Assembly: GCF_030269445.1 (NCBI RefSeq)
Contig: NZ_BSTJ01000009.1
Coordinates: forward strand, 124,001-188,000
DNA: 64,000 bases
Origin: Actinoallomurus iriomotensis
GTDB lineage: Bacteria > Actinomycetota > Actinomycetes > Streptosporangiales > Streptosporangiaceae
Direction of reading: 5' to 3'
In this document: positions 16,215 through 23,499 of the stretch, one piece after another
How positions within the stretch are numbered: the stretch's first letter is position 1
Layout of the letters: the number at the start of each line of letters is the position of its first letter
The notes under the pieces: model-generated
Databases searched by the model: none
Told to the model about the DNA's origin: nothing
Seen by the model: only the letters and a program-made list of their open reading frames with translations
Program-made: the position numbers and the translations under genes

Positions 16215-16837
16215 GACGTCTCCAGCACGCGGCGCATGTCGCGTACCGCCTGGAGCGTGCCGCGGACCGTTCCGGTGACCTTCGACCGGCCCGTACGCGG
16301 GTGGTAGGCGACGTCGGTCTCGGCGATGCGCCAGCCGTTCCCCGCGGCCCGCAGCACCATCTCCAGCGGGTAGCCGGAGCGCCGGTCGGTCAGTTCCAGG
16401 CCCAGCAGCCGCTCGCGGTACGCCGCCCGCATCGGGCCGATGTCCCGCAACCCGAACCGGCGGGCGATGAGCGCGTTGCCGAGACGGGCGTGCGGCGGCC
16501 AGGCGCCACGAGCCGTGGGCCGCCGGCGACCGAGCCCGAGCGCGGCACCGGCGAGAAGGCCGGTGACCTTCGGCAGCTCGGCGGGGTCGAGCGAGGCGTC
16601 GGCGTCCATGAAGCAGACGATGTCGCCGGTGGCGGCGAGCAGCCCCGCGTGACAGGCGGCACCGAATCCCCGTTGCGGCTCGTGCACGACGCGGGCACCG
16701 CACGCGGCGGCGACGTCCGGCGAGCCGTCGGTGGACCCGTTGTCCACCACGATGGGGCGATATCCGGCCGGCATGCGGCCGAGCACCCAGGGCAGTGCCG
16801 TCGCCTCATCGAGGCAGGGCAGTACGACATCGATCAT
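16211..16837 (-). CDS. Glycosyltransferase family 2
   Basis: 208 residues from ATG 16837. GT-A fold: MIDVVLPCLDEATALPWVL, VDNGSTDGSPD (31-41), RGFGAACHAG and the metal-binding DAD at 78-80. It has no membrane anchor. Such enzymes often use UDP- or GDP-sugars with a polyprenyl or small acceptor. It is the first gene of a five-gene leftward operon and lies divergent from the membrane protein/two-component operon, with direct repeats in between that may control both. Confidence 0.9.
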   Translation of the reverse strand: MIDVVLPCLDEATALPWVLGRMPAGYRPIVVDNGSTDGSPDVAAACGARVVHEPQRGFGAACHAGLLAATGDIVCFMDADASLDPAELPKVTGLLAGAALGLGRRRPTARGAWPPHARLGNALIARRFGLRDIGPMRAAYRERLLGLELTDRRSGYPLEMVLRAAGNGWRIAETDVAYHPRTGRSKVTGTVRGTLQAVRDMRRVLETS

Positions 16838-16873
16838 GTGAGGGACGCTAGGCCCGCGGACCCTCCTCCGACC

Positions 16874-16971
16874 CTTACAGGATGATGACGTCGCGTCACA
16901 GCCGGTCACCGTGCGGGTGCTTACGAAGCGATGACGCGCCCTTCGCCGCAAACCCTTACGGAGTGATGACG
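16874..16971. promoter_or_regulatory. Three direct repeats CTTAC-x5-TGATGACG between divergent operons
   Basis: Copies at 16874-16890, 16920-16936 and 16955-16971 read CTTACAGGATGATGACG, CTTACGAAGCGATGACG and CTTACGGAGTGATGACG. They lie just upstream of the GT2 operon and before the operon that encodes an OmpR-family regulator. Directly repeated sites are the usual binding pattern for OmpR-type regulators, so autoregulation by the response regulator at 18996 is a reasonable hypothesis. The starts are spaced 46 and 35 bases apart. Confidence 0.6.
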
Positions 16972-17094
16972 TATCAGGCCTGTACGGGCTGGTCAGCCCT
17001 AGTGTCGAGGCGTGTCCCGCTACCAGCCGCCACCTTCCGAAGGCGCCACCCGTGGCCCCGCGCCCCCATCCGGAGACCCCGGGATGCCGAGCCG

Positions 17095-17313
17095 AGCGGC
17101 ATCAGCGAGGTCGGCCGGGATGGGGGAAGCGGCCGAGGGACCGCTCGAAGCGGCGGAGCTGGCGGAAACGGCGAGGTCGGCGGGACTGGTCGAGGGACCG
17201 GTGGGACCCCTCGAAGCGGCGGAGCGGGCGAGGTCGGCGGGACCGGTCAAGGCGGGGGAAGTGGTCGAGGTGGCGCGGACCGCGGAAGCGGCGGAGTACA
17301 CGAGGGCGGCGCG
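17095..17313. repeat. Imperfect GC-rich minisatellite in the leader/N-terminal region of the membrane protein gene
   Basis: The stretch 16838-17313 has no confident gene. Its second half consists of imperfect repeats built from AGCGGCGGAGC and GCGAGGTCGGCGGGA. In the frame of the downstream gene it would encode a Gly-rich tract (GGAGEVGGTG-like units); in another frame, from GTG 17012, it would encode an Ala/Glu-rich tract after a Pro-rich N-terminus. Which frame, if any, is translated cannot be settled by eye. Confidence 0.55.
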
Positions 17314-19002
17314 GTGGCGGTCTTGAGGGAAGACGCCGTCCTGCCGGGACAGCCGGGATACCCGGCGTACCGCCGGGCGGCGGTCGGGGCGGTCGTCTGG
17401 GCGGGCTTCGTCGCCGTCGTCTTCGGGGTGGGAGCCGCGTTGCGAGCGGCCGGGAAGCTCCCCGTGGACCCGGTGCCGCCGCTGCACGCCTCCGCGCGCC
17501 TGCTGATCGGCCCGCTCGTTCCGGCGGCCGTGGTCGCGTTGGCCGGGGTGGCCGTGCTGCCCGCGGCCGTCCGGCGGCTGCGCTGGCGGCCGCTCCTGAC
17601 CGTCGCCTGGCTCGCGTCCGCGTTCTGGGCCGTGGTCCTCCAATGGCCCGACGGCGTGAGCCGCCCGCTGACCGCACCGACGGAGTATCTCGCCGGCCTG
17701 CCCGCGATGGGCGACCACCCGCTGTCCTGGCTGCGCGGCTTCACCCGCCACCTCCAGGAGTACCCGACACACGTCAAGGGTCATCCACCGCTGCCGGACC
17801 TGATCCTGTGGATACTGCGGTGGACAGGACTCAACGAGCCGGGCTGGGCCGCCGCCCTGGTGATCGCGGTCGGCACGTCGTCGACCGCCGCGATCGCCAT
17901 GACGATCCGTACTCTGGCCGACGAGGAGACCGCCCGCCGCGCCCTGCCCTTCCTGGTGCTCGCCCCCACGGTGATATGCCTCGCGACCAGCATGGACGCC
18001 CTTTTCCTAGGCGCGGCAGCGTGGGCCGTCGCCTTGACCGCCGAAGCGACCGCCCCCGCCGGAGAGGACACGCCCCACCCGCCCTGGGGGACCATCCCAC
18101 TTCAATCATCAAGCCCTGTGGATGTTGGGCACAAGGCATTCCACAGGCTGTGGATAACTGTCCTTCAGTGGGCCGGCGTCCACGGGCGATCCACGGCACG
18201 AACCGCTCGGGACGGCGCGGTCGACGCGCAGGCACCCGGCCCCGCGCGCGAGCGGCTGCCCGCAGTGTTCCGTCCGCGTCTGGGCAGGCTGGCACGGGAG
18301 CGGTTCCCGGCCGCGTCCGGCACGCGTCTGGGCAGGCTGGCACGGGAGCGGTTCCCGGCCGCGTCCCGCACGCGTCTGGGCAGGCCGGCGCGCGAGCGGC
18401 TGCCCGCCGCGTTCCGTCCGCGTCAGGGCAGCCTCGCGTGGCGGTTGGTGGTCGTGTCCGTCGGTGGGATCGTGACCGGCTCCCTGCCGTACCTCAACTA
18501 CGGCCTCGTCACGATTCTCGCCCTGCCGCTCGCGGTGTTCCTTCTCACCCGGCCGCGGCGCGCGGTCGTGGTCACCTTCGTCCTCGGCTGTGCCGTCGTT
18601 CCGCTCGCCTTCACGCTGGGCGGGTTCCTCTGGTGGGACGGCGTGGCCGCCACCCACGCCGCCTGGGCCGCGGGCGCCGGGTCGGAACGGCCCTACGCCT
18701 ACTTCCTCGTCGGGGATCTGGCCGTCCTCGCACTGATCATCGGCCCCATGGCCGCCGGTGCGCTCCCGTACGTGCTGCGCCGCGGAGGCGCGTTCGGGGT
18801 CCTGACGGCCGCGACGCTGCTCGGCGTGCTCGCGCTCGACCTGTCCGGGGTCACGCGCGGCGAGGTGGAGCGGATCTGGCTGCCGTACGCTGCATGGTTG
18901 ACGGCGGCGGCCGCCGTCCACCGGCCTCCCGCCCGGCGAGCGCTGCTCCTTCAGGCCGTCACCGCCCTCCTGATCCAGGCACTGGTGAGGTCGCCATGGT
19001 GA
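17314..19002 (+). CDS. Multi-pass membrane protein (GT-C glycosyltransferase-like) with tandem repeats
   Basis: 562 residues from GTG 17314; the N-terminus is uncertain because the frame stays open through an upstream Gly-codon minisatellite to 16882. About ten membrane spans. PTEYLAGLPAMGDHPLSWLRGFTRHLQEYPTHVKGHPPLPDLIL after the second span resembles the extracytoplasmic loop of GT-C enzymes (acidic/His motifs), but no family is certain. A roughly 110-residue hydrophilic insertion (18100-18438) splits the membrane region and holds four 16-residue repeats plus a DnaA-box-like sequence. The gene overlaps the response regulator start by 7 bases, forming a three-gene operon with the two-component system. 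Confidence 0.65.
   Translation: MAVLREDAVLPGQPGYPAYRRAAVGAVVWAGFVAVVFGVGAALRAAGKLPVDPVPPLHASARLLIGPLVPAAVVALAGVAVLPAAVRRLRWRPLLTVAWLASAFWAVVLQWPDGVSRPLTAPTEYLAGLPAMGDHPLSWLRGFTRHLQEYPTHVKGHPPLPDLILWILRWTGLNEPGWAAALVIAVGTSSTAAIAMTIRTLADEETARRALPFLVLAPTVICLATSMDALFLGAAAWAVALTAEATAPAGEDTPHPPWGTIPLQSSSPVDVGHKAFHRLWITVLQWAGVHGRSTARTARDGAVDAQAPGPARERLPAVFRPRLGRLARERFPAASGTRLGRLARERFPAASRTRLGRPARERLPAAFRPRQGSLAWRLVVVSVGGIVTGSLPYLNYGLVTILALPLAVFLLTRPRRAVVVTFVLGCAVVPLAFTLGGFLWWDGVAATHAAWAAGAGSERPYAYFLVGDLAVLALIIGPMAAGALPYVLRRGGAFGVLTAATLLGVLALDLSGVTRGEVERIWLPYAAWLTAAAAVHRPPARRALLLQAVTALLIQALVRSPW
18137..18157. repeat. DnaA-box-like sequence inside the membrane protein gene
   Basis: TGTGGATAA at 18149-18157 is the exact reverse complement of the classical DnaA box TTATCCACA, and it pairs partly with CATTCCACA at 18137-18145. 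The spacer GGC is the same as in the palindrome at 3645. The surrounding 60 bases are less GC-rich than the rest of the gene. Confidence 0.5.
18244..18435 (+). repeat. Four tandem 48-bp units in coding sequence
   Basis: Units begin at 18244, 18292, 18340 and 18388, each encoding 16 residues of the form ARER(L/F)PAxxxxRLGRx. The two middle units are almost identical and the outer two resemble each other. The unit is a multiple of three, so copy number can vary without breaking the frame. Confidence 0.85.
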
Positions 19003-19688
19003 ACACCGGACGCATCCTGGTCGTCGACGACGACCCGACCGTCGCCGAGGTCGTCGCCCGCTACCTCATGCGCGACGGGTACGACGTCGACTGTGTCGCC
19101 GACGGGTACGCCGCGCTGCGCGTCGCCGCCGAGACCGATCCCGACCTGGTCGTCCTCGACCTCATGCTGCCCGGCATCGACGGGCTGGAGGTCTGCCGCC
19201 GGCTGCGGGAACGCCGCCCCGTGCCGATCGTCATGCTGAGCGCGCTCGGGGAGGAGACCGACCGCCTCGTCGGGCTGGAGACCGGCGCGGACGACTACGT
19301 CACCAAACCGTTCAGCCCCCGCGAGCTGGCCCTTCGCGTACGGTCGGTGCTCCGCCGGGCGCGCGGCGCCCTGGCCCCGACCGGCGAGACGATCCACGAC
19401 GGCGACCTCACCGTCGACTCCGCCGCGCACGAGGTGCGCATCGGCGGCCGGGCGATCTCGCTCACCGTACGGGAGTTCGACCTCCTCGCCTTCCTCATGC
19501 GGCATCCGCGGCAGGCCTTCACCCGCGCTGAGCTGCTGGAGAAGGTCTGGGGCTGGGAGTTCGGCGACTCGTCGACGGTGACCGTCCACGTGCGTCGCCT
19601 GCGCGAGAAGATCGAGAACGATTCCACCGTCCCCCGGCGCATCCTGACCGTTTGGGGCGTCGGCTACCGCTATGAGCCCACGACATGA
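18996..19688 (+). CDS. OmpR/PhoB-family response regulator
   Basis: 230 residues. Receiver domain: DDD at 11-13, phosphoacceptor D55 in LVVLDLMLPG, and K104 in VTKPFSP. A winged-helix DNA-binding domain follows with LTVREFDLLAFLMRHP and the terminal RILTVWGVGYRYEP. ATG 18996 overlaps the preceding membrane-protein gene, and the stop overlaps the kinase start by 4 bases, so the three are coupled. Candidate binding sites are the direct repeats at 16874-16971. Confidence 0.94.
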   Translation: MVNTGRILVVDDDPTVAEVVARYLMRDGYDVDCVADGYAALRVAAETDPDLVVLDLMLPGIDGLEVCRRLRERRPVPIVMLSALGEETDRLVGLETGADDYVTKPFSPRELALRVRSVLRRARGALAPTGETIHDGDLTVDSAAHEVRIGGRAISLTVREFDLLAFLMRHPRQAFTRAELLEKVWGWEFGDSSTVTVHVRRLREKIENDSTVPRRILTVWGVGYRYEPTT

Positions 19689-20806
19689 TCCCTTTCCACG
19701 CGTTCGCCGAGGTCGTCGCGTACGCCGCCGGGGCCGCGCTGGTCGCGGGCGGTGTCGGCGTCGGCCTGCTGTACGCCCTGCGCGCCCGCTCGATCACGAC
19801 CCTGCTGGCCGTCGTCTCGGCGGCGACCGTGCTGGCGACCGTCGCCGGCATCGTCACGATCACCCTGAAGATGCTGATCACCGACCACGACCGGTCGGTG
19901 ACCCTGACCGTCACGGCCATCGCCGGCCTCGTCGGGCTGGGCGTGTCGCTGGTGCTCGGCCACCGGCTGATCGCGGGCACCCGGGCCCTGCTCGGCTCCG
20001 TGCGCCGCGCCGGTGACGACGGACGTTTCGTCCCGCCGGACCGTACGCTGCCGGCCGAGCTGGACGAACTCGCAGCCGAGCTGTCCGCCGCCTACGCGCG
20101 CCTGGAGACCGCCCGCGCGCGCGAGCGCACTTTGGAGGCCAGCCGCCGGGAGCTGGTCGCCTGGGTCAGCCACGACCTGCGTACGCCGCTGGCCGGGCTG
20201 CGGGCCATGGCCGAGGCGCTCGAGGACGGGGTCGTCGCCGACGCCGAGACGGTACGCCGGTACCACGCCCAGATCCGCGCCGAGGCGGACCGGCTGGCCG
20301 CGATGGTGGACGACCTGTTCGAGCTGTCCCGGATCCACGCGGGCGCGCTCCGCCTGTCCCGGCGGCGCGTCGGCCTGGCCGAGCTGGTCTCCGACACCGT
20401 GGCCGGTACGGAGCCGCTCGCCCGAGCCAAGGGCGTACGGCTCAGCGGCCTGGCCCACGAGATCCTCCCGGTCGAGGCCGACGCGGCCGAACTCGGCCGT
20501 GCCCTGCGCAACCTCGTCGTGAACGCCATCCGCCACACCCCGGAGGACGGCGGCGTCGAGGTCGTCGCCGGAGTCGAGCGGGGCATGGCGTGCGTGACCG
20601 TGTCCGACGCGTGCGGCGGCATCCCCGAACAGGATCTGCCCCGGCTGTTCGACGTGGCCTTCCGCGGCGAGGCGGCCCGTACGCCGGGCGGCGGCGCGGG
20701 CCTGGGCCTGGCCATCGCCCGTGGCATCGTCGAGGCGCACGACGGCGAGATCGGCGTGTCGAATGCCGGCACCGGCTGCCGCTTCGTCATCCGCCTCCCC
20801 CTCTAG
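19685..20806 (+). CDS. Sensor histidine kinase, cognate of the upstream regulator
   Basis: 373 residues. Membrane spans at about 10-32, 38-60 and 73-95, a HAMP-like linker, HisKA with AWVSHDLRTPL (H163), and HATPase with NLVVNAIRHTPEDGG and GAGLGLAIARGIVEAHDG. The G1 box reads VSDACGGIP, where the usual DxGxG is changed to DACGG; nucleotide binding may be slightly atypical. Very little extracytoplasmic sequence is present, so signal sensing within the membrane or by a partner membrane protein is plausible. Convergent with the GNAT gene, overlapping by 4 bases. Confidence 0.9.
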   Translation: MIPFHAFAEVVAYAAGAALVAGGVGVGLLYALRARSITTLLAVVSAATVLATVAGIVTITLKMLITDHDRSVTLTVTAIAGLVGLGVSLVLGHRLIAGTRALLGSVRRAGDDGRFVPPDRTLPAELDELAAELSAAYARLETARARERTLEASRRELVAWVSHDLRTPLAGLRAMAEALEDGVVADAETVRRYHAQIRAEADRLAAMVDDLFELSRIHAGALRLSRRRVGLAELVSDTVAGTEPLARAKGVRLSGLAHEILPVEADAAELGRALRNLVVNAIRHTPEDGGVEVVAGVERGMACVTVSDACGGIPEQDLPRLFDVAFRGEAARTPGGGAGLGLAIARGIVEAHDGEIGVSNAGTGCRFVIRLPL

Positions 20807-21282
20807 AGGTCGAGCGTGAACTGCTCGATGGGCCGCGTCGGCCCGAGCGACGCGAGCCGGCCGCTCGGCGCGAACCCGGCACGTCGGTACAGCCGCCGCG
20901 CCCGTTCGTTGCCCGCGCCGGTCCACACCTGCAGGCGCGTGCCGCCGAGCGCGGCCACGTGCGTGCGCAGCCGCTCCAGGAGCAGCCGGCCGACGCCACG
21001 CCCCTGCCAGCCGGGATGCACGAACACCATGGAGATGTGGCACAGCCCGGCCACCCGCGGCCCCCGCCCGTCGCGGTCCCGGCCGGGCTCGGCCAGGAGC
21101 ATGCCGCGCACCCGCCCGGACGCGACCGCCACGATCACGATGGCGTCCGGCTCACCGAGCTTGGCCCGTACCCGGTCGACCCGCGTGGCCTCCGGCGGCC
21201 GCCCGCGCGCGGTGTTGGCCGCGCGCCACACGGCGACCGCGTCGGCGTGATCCGTGCTCTCCGCCAGGCGCGTCGTCACCAC
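20803..21282 (-). CDS. GNAT family N-acetyltransferase
   Basis: 159 residues from GTG 21282 (GTG 21279 or TTG 21300 are alternatives). GNAT fold motifs: LCHISMVFVHPGWQGRGVGRLLLERL, containing the acetyl-CoA pyrophosphate loop Q-x-x-G-x-G, then VWTGAGNERARRLYRRAGF. The substrate is not predictable. It reads downstream of the SDR gene with only about 23 bases between, so they may share a transcript. Confidence 0.85.
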   Translation of the reverse strand: MVTTRLAESTDHADAVAVWRAANTARGRPPEATRVDRVRAKLGEPDAIVIVAVASGRVRGMLLAEPGRDRDGRGPRVAGLCHISMVFVHPGWQGRGVGRLLLERLRTHVAALGGTRLQVWTGAGNERARRLYRRAGFAPSGRLASLGPTRPIEQFTLDL

Positions 21283-21305
21283 GCGACGATTGTGGTCCAA
21301 GGCGG

Positions 21306-22070
21306 TCAGTTGGTGATGCGGCCGCCGGCGACGTCGACGGTGACGCCGGTGAGCCAGGAGGTGGCGTCGGAGGCCAGGAAGAGCGCGGTCCGCGCCACGT
21401 CCTCGGGAGTTCCCAGCCGCCGGAGCGGGTGCGTGCCGGCGACCTTGTCCTGCGTCTCGGGAGGCATGCCGGCCAGGACCTTCTCGGTGGCGATGGCCGA
21501 GGGGGCGATGGCGTTGACGCGGACGCCGTGCGGCCCGACCTCGGTGGCCAGGTGGCGGGTCAGCATGACCAGGCCGGCGTTGGCCACGCCGTACGCGAGG
21601 TTGGCCCGGCTGGGCTGCCGTCCCGCGGCCGAGGACATGGTGATGATCGACCCTCGGCCGCGTTCGACCATGCCGGGCAGGAACGTGCGGATGGTGAGGA
21701 ACGCCGAGGTCAGGTCGGAGTCGAGGACCTGACGCCAGCGCTCCTCGGTCAGCTCCGTGGAGGGCACGGGGAAGCCCTGCCCGCCGGCGAACGCGGCCAG
21801 TACGTCCACCGGGCCGAGTTCGTCCTCGGTCCGCCGGCGAGCGTCCTGAAGGGCGGCGGAGTCGGTGACGTCGGCGACGACGGCGATCGCCGTACCGCCC
21901 CTGCCGGTGATGTCGGCGACGACCGAGTCGAGGGCCGCGCGGTCCCGGCCGACCGCGGTCACCTTGGCGCCCTGCGCCGCGAACTCCCGCGCCGTCCGCG
22001 CGCCGATGCCGCGCGATCCGCCGGTGATGAGGACGACACGACCGTTCAGGTCCGAATAGCTGCTGGACAT
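21306..22070 (-). CDS. SDR family protein with altered catalytic tetrad
   Basis: 254 residues from ATG 22070. Classical SDR fold: TGGSRGIG cofactor loop (16-23), ADVTD, TMSSAAG (catalytic Ser 146/147 region), Y160, and PSAIATEKV/ TGVTVDVAGG near the end. The active-site YxxxK reads YGVAN, so the general-base Lys is Asn164, and the helix-4 Asn (normally NLT) is Asp119 in DSDLTSAF. Two of four catalytic tetrad residues are therefore changed. Either the enzyme uses an unusual mechanism, or it binds cofactor without reducing substrate. Lies 17 bases after the membrane protein gene in the same direction, likely one transcript under the MarR regulator. Confidence 0.85.
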   Translation of the reverse strand: MSSSYSDLNGRVVLITGGSRGIGARTAREFAAQGAKVTAVGRDRAALDSVVADITGRGGTAIAVVADVTDSAALQDARRRTEDELGPVDVLAAFAGGQGFPVPSTELTEERWRQVLDSDLTSAFLTIRTFLPGMVERGRGSIITMSSAAGRQPSRANLAYGVANAGLVMLTRHLATEVGPHGVRVNAIAPSAIATEKVLAGMPPETQDKVAGTHPLRRLGTPEDVARTALFLASDATSWLTGVTVDVAGGRITN

Positions 22071-22087
22071 CGCGGAATGACTCCTGA

Positions 22088-22789
22088 TCACTGGTTCTGG
22101 GGCTGGGTACGGTGCCGGGTCCGAGGCAGCAGGGCCGCGACGGACACCAGCCAGATGACGCCGCCGAAGCGGACGACCGGCAGGAGGTAGCCGAAGTCCG
22201 AGGCCACCAGGGTCAGCAGGGACACCATGCCGATGACGGCCAGCGGCAGCCCGGTCCAGGTCACGCCGCGCGGAAGCAGGCCGGCCAGCAGGCCCGTCAC
22301 CGAGATTCCGGCGATGAGCAGGGCGAATGTCACCGCGTAGAGCGGGCCACCGGACAGGAACGACAGGTCGGCCAGAGCGCGGGCCAGAGCCGGCGGGGCG
22401 TCGGCCGGCAGCCGTCCACCGGTCCAGCCGAAGATCGAGCTGAGCGCCAGCGCGACCGACGCCAGCACTCCGCCGACCAGGGTGATCGCCGAGCCCGGCG
22501 CGGTGATGCCCAGGGCCCGCAGCCGCCGGTACAGCACCGCGGCGCCCAGCGCCAGCGGCACGGCGGAGGCCAGCAGCAAAAGCGCGCCGAGCTCGGCGGT
22601 CGTCTCGTGCGTCCGCGCGTAGTGCAGGACGGCCGCGCCCGAGGCGTCGGGGTGCGGAGTGTCCCGGTTCACGACGGTGTAGGCGACGGTCGTCACCGCG
22701 ATGGCCACGACGGGGGCGAGCAGTGGCGGCCCGGTCTGCGGCCGGCGCCCGGAGCCCGTCGACCGCCGTGAGGTGGTGGTGCCGGTCAT
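22088..22789 (-). CDS. Multi-pass membrane protein, possible MarR target
   Basis: 233 residues from ATG 22789 with an AAGGAG ribosome-binding site. Six predicted hydrophobic spans, including LLAPVVAIAVTTVAYTVV and VIGMVSLLTLVASDFGYLLPVV, and a short Arg-rich cytoplasmic N-terminus. No family is recognised with confidence; it looks like the DUF4386/hypothetical membrane proteins often seen near SDR and MarR genes. Divergent from the MarR gene with a 77-bp shared control region. Confidence 0.65.
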   Translation of the reverse strand: MTGTTTSRRSTGSGRRPQTGPPLLAPVVAIAVTTVAYTVVNRDTPHPDASGAAVLHYARTHETTAELGALLLLASAVPLALGAAVLYRRLRALGITAPGSAITLVGGVLASVALALSSIFGWTGGRLPADAPPALARALADLSFLSGGPLYAVTFALLIAGISVTGLLAGLLPRGVTWTGLPLAVIGMVSLLTLVASDFGYLLPVVRFGGVIWLVSVAALLPRTRHRTQPQNQ

Positions 22790-22866
22790 GGGTTGCTCCT
22801 TCCAATCGGTATACATCTGATAATGATTACAGATTGGAACGATTGTCAAATGTGTATGATGTTCGC
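22790..22866. promoter_or_regulatory. Divergent promoter/operator region of the MarR gene and membrane protein
   Basis: AT-rich stretch. TTCCAATC (22800-22807) and GATTGGAA (22832-22839) form a perfect 8-bp inverted repeat. On the plus strand TATGAT (22855-22860) is a -10 hexamer whose expected start point falls on the ATG at 22867, so the MarR mRNA is probably leaderless. The inverted repeat would overlap the -35 regions of both genes, as expected for a MarR autorepressor. Confidence 0.6.
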
Positions 22867-23352
22867 ATGAGTACGGAGCGCGAGAACGAGCATCCGGCGT
22901 CCAGGGGCGGCGCGGCCTTCCTGCTGGCCCAGCTCGGCGCCCACGCGGCTCAGCGGTTCGCGGACCGGGTCGCGGAGCTGGATCTGACCCCGGCGCAGGC
23001 GGGCCTGCTGCGCCTGCTGGCCCAGGCCCCCGGCCACAGCCAGCGTGAGCTCGCCGACATGCTGGGGATGCCGCCGAGCCGCTTCGTGCCGTTCGCCGAC
23101 GGCCTGCAGGAACGCGGCCTGATCGAGCGGCGCAGGAAGCCCGGCGACCGCCGCGTCCACGCCCTGCGCCTCACCGACGAGGGCATGGAGCTCCTGGCCC
23201 GTCTCCGCACCGTGGCCAGGGCGCACGAAGAGGACGTCTGTCAGGCGCTCTCTCCGGACGAACACCAGCAGCTGATCGGCCTGCTCCGGCGCATCGCCGA
23301 CCAGCAGCAGCTCACCCCCGGCGTCCACGTCGGCTACCGCCGCCTCCGCTGA
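22867..23352 (+). CDS. MarR family transcriptional regulator
   Basis: 161 residues from ATG 22867. Winged helix: LTPAQAGLLRLLAQAPGHSQRELADMLGMPPSRFVPFADGLQERGLIERRRKPGDRRVHALRLTDEG, the full MarR DNA-binding segment with the wing RKPGDRR. It probably represses the divergent membrane protein-SDR unit and itself. The effector is unknown. An ABC-ATPase remnant follows four bases downstream. Confidence 0.9.
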   Translation: MSTERENEHPASRGGAAFLLAQLGAHAAQRFADRVAELDLTPAQAGLLRLLAQAPGHSQRELADMLGMPPSRFVPFADGLQERGLIERRRKPGDRRVHALRLTDEGMELLARLRTVARAHEEDVCQALSPDEHQQLIGLLRRIADQQQLTPGVHVGYRRLR

Positions 23353-23355
23353 CGC

Positions 23356-23460
23356 TTGACGGCCGCGGCGGCGCTGCTCGGCGACCCGGAGGTGCTCGTC
23401 CTGGACGAACCGGTCAACGGACTCGACCCGGAGGGCACGCGATCGCCGTCGCCACCGTGA
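23356..23460 (+). pseudogene. Remnant of an ABC transporter ATP-binding protein
   Basis: A 35-codon frame reads LLGDPEVLVLDEPVNGLDPEG, which is the Walker B/D-loop stretch of an ABC ATPase, then loses frame and stops. The upstream Walker A and signature motifs are missing because the sequence runs directly into the MarR gene. A second frame just after it, ending near 23480, reads like an ABC C-terminal tail (AIAVATVTRDVTD). The gene is therefore the residue of large deletions. Confidence 0.75.
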
Positions 23461-23499
23461 CGCGGGACGTCACGGACTGACCCGTGGCACGGCCGGAGG

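Noticed and set aside
17012-17326. Ala/Glu-rich frame with a Pro-rich N-terminus starting at GTG 17012, upstream of the membrane protein
   Set aside because: It overlaps a minisatellite readable in several frames, stops at 17326 and shows no domain. It might be the real N-terminus joined by a frame change, but this cannot be shown by reading.
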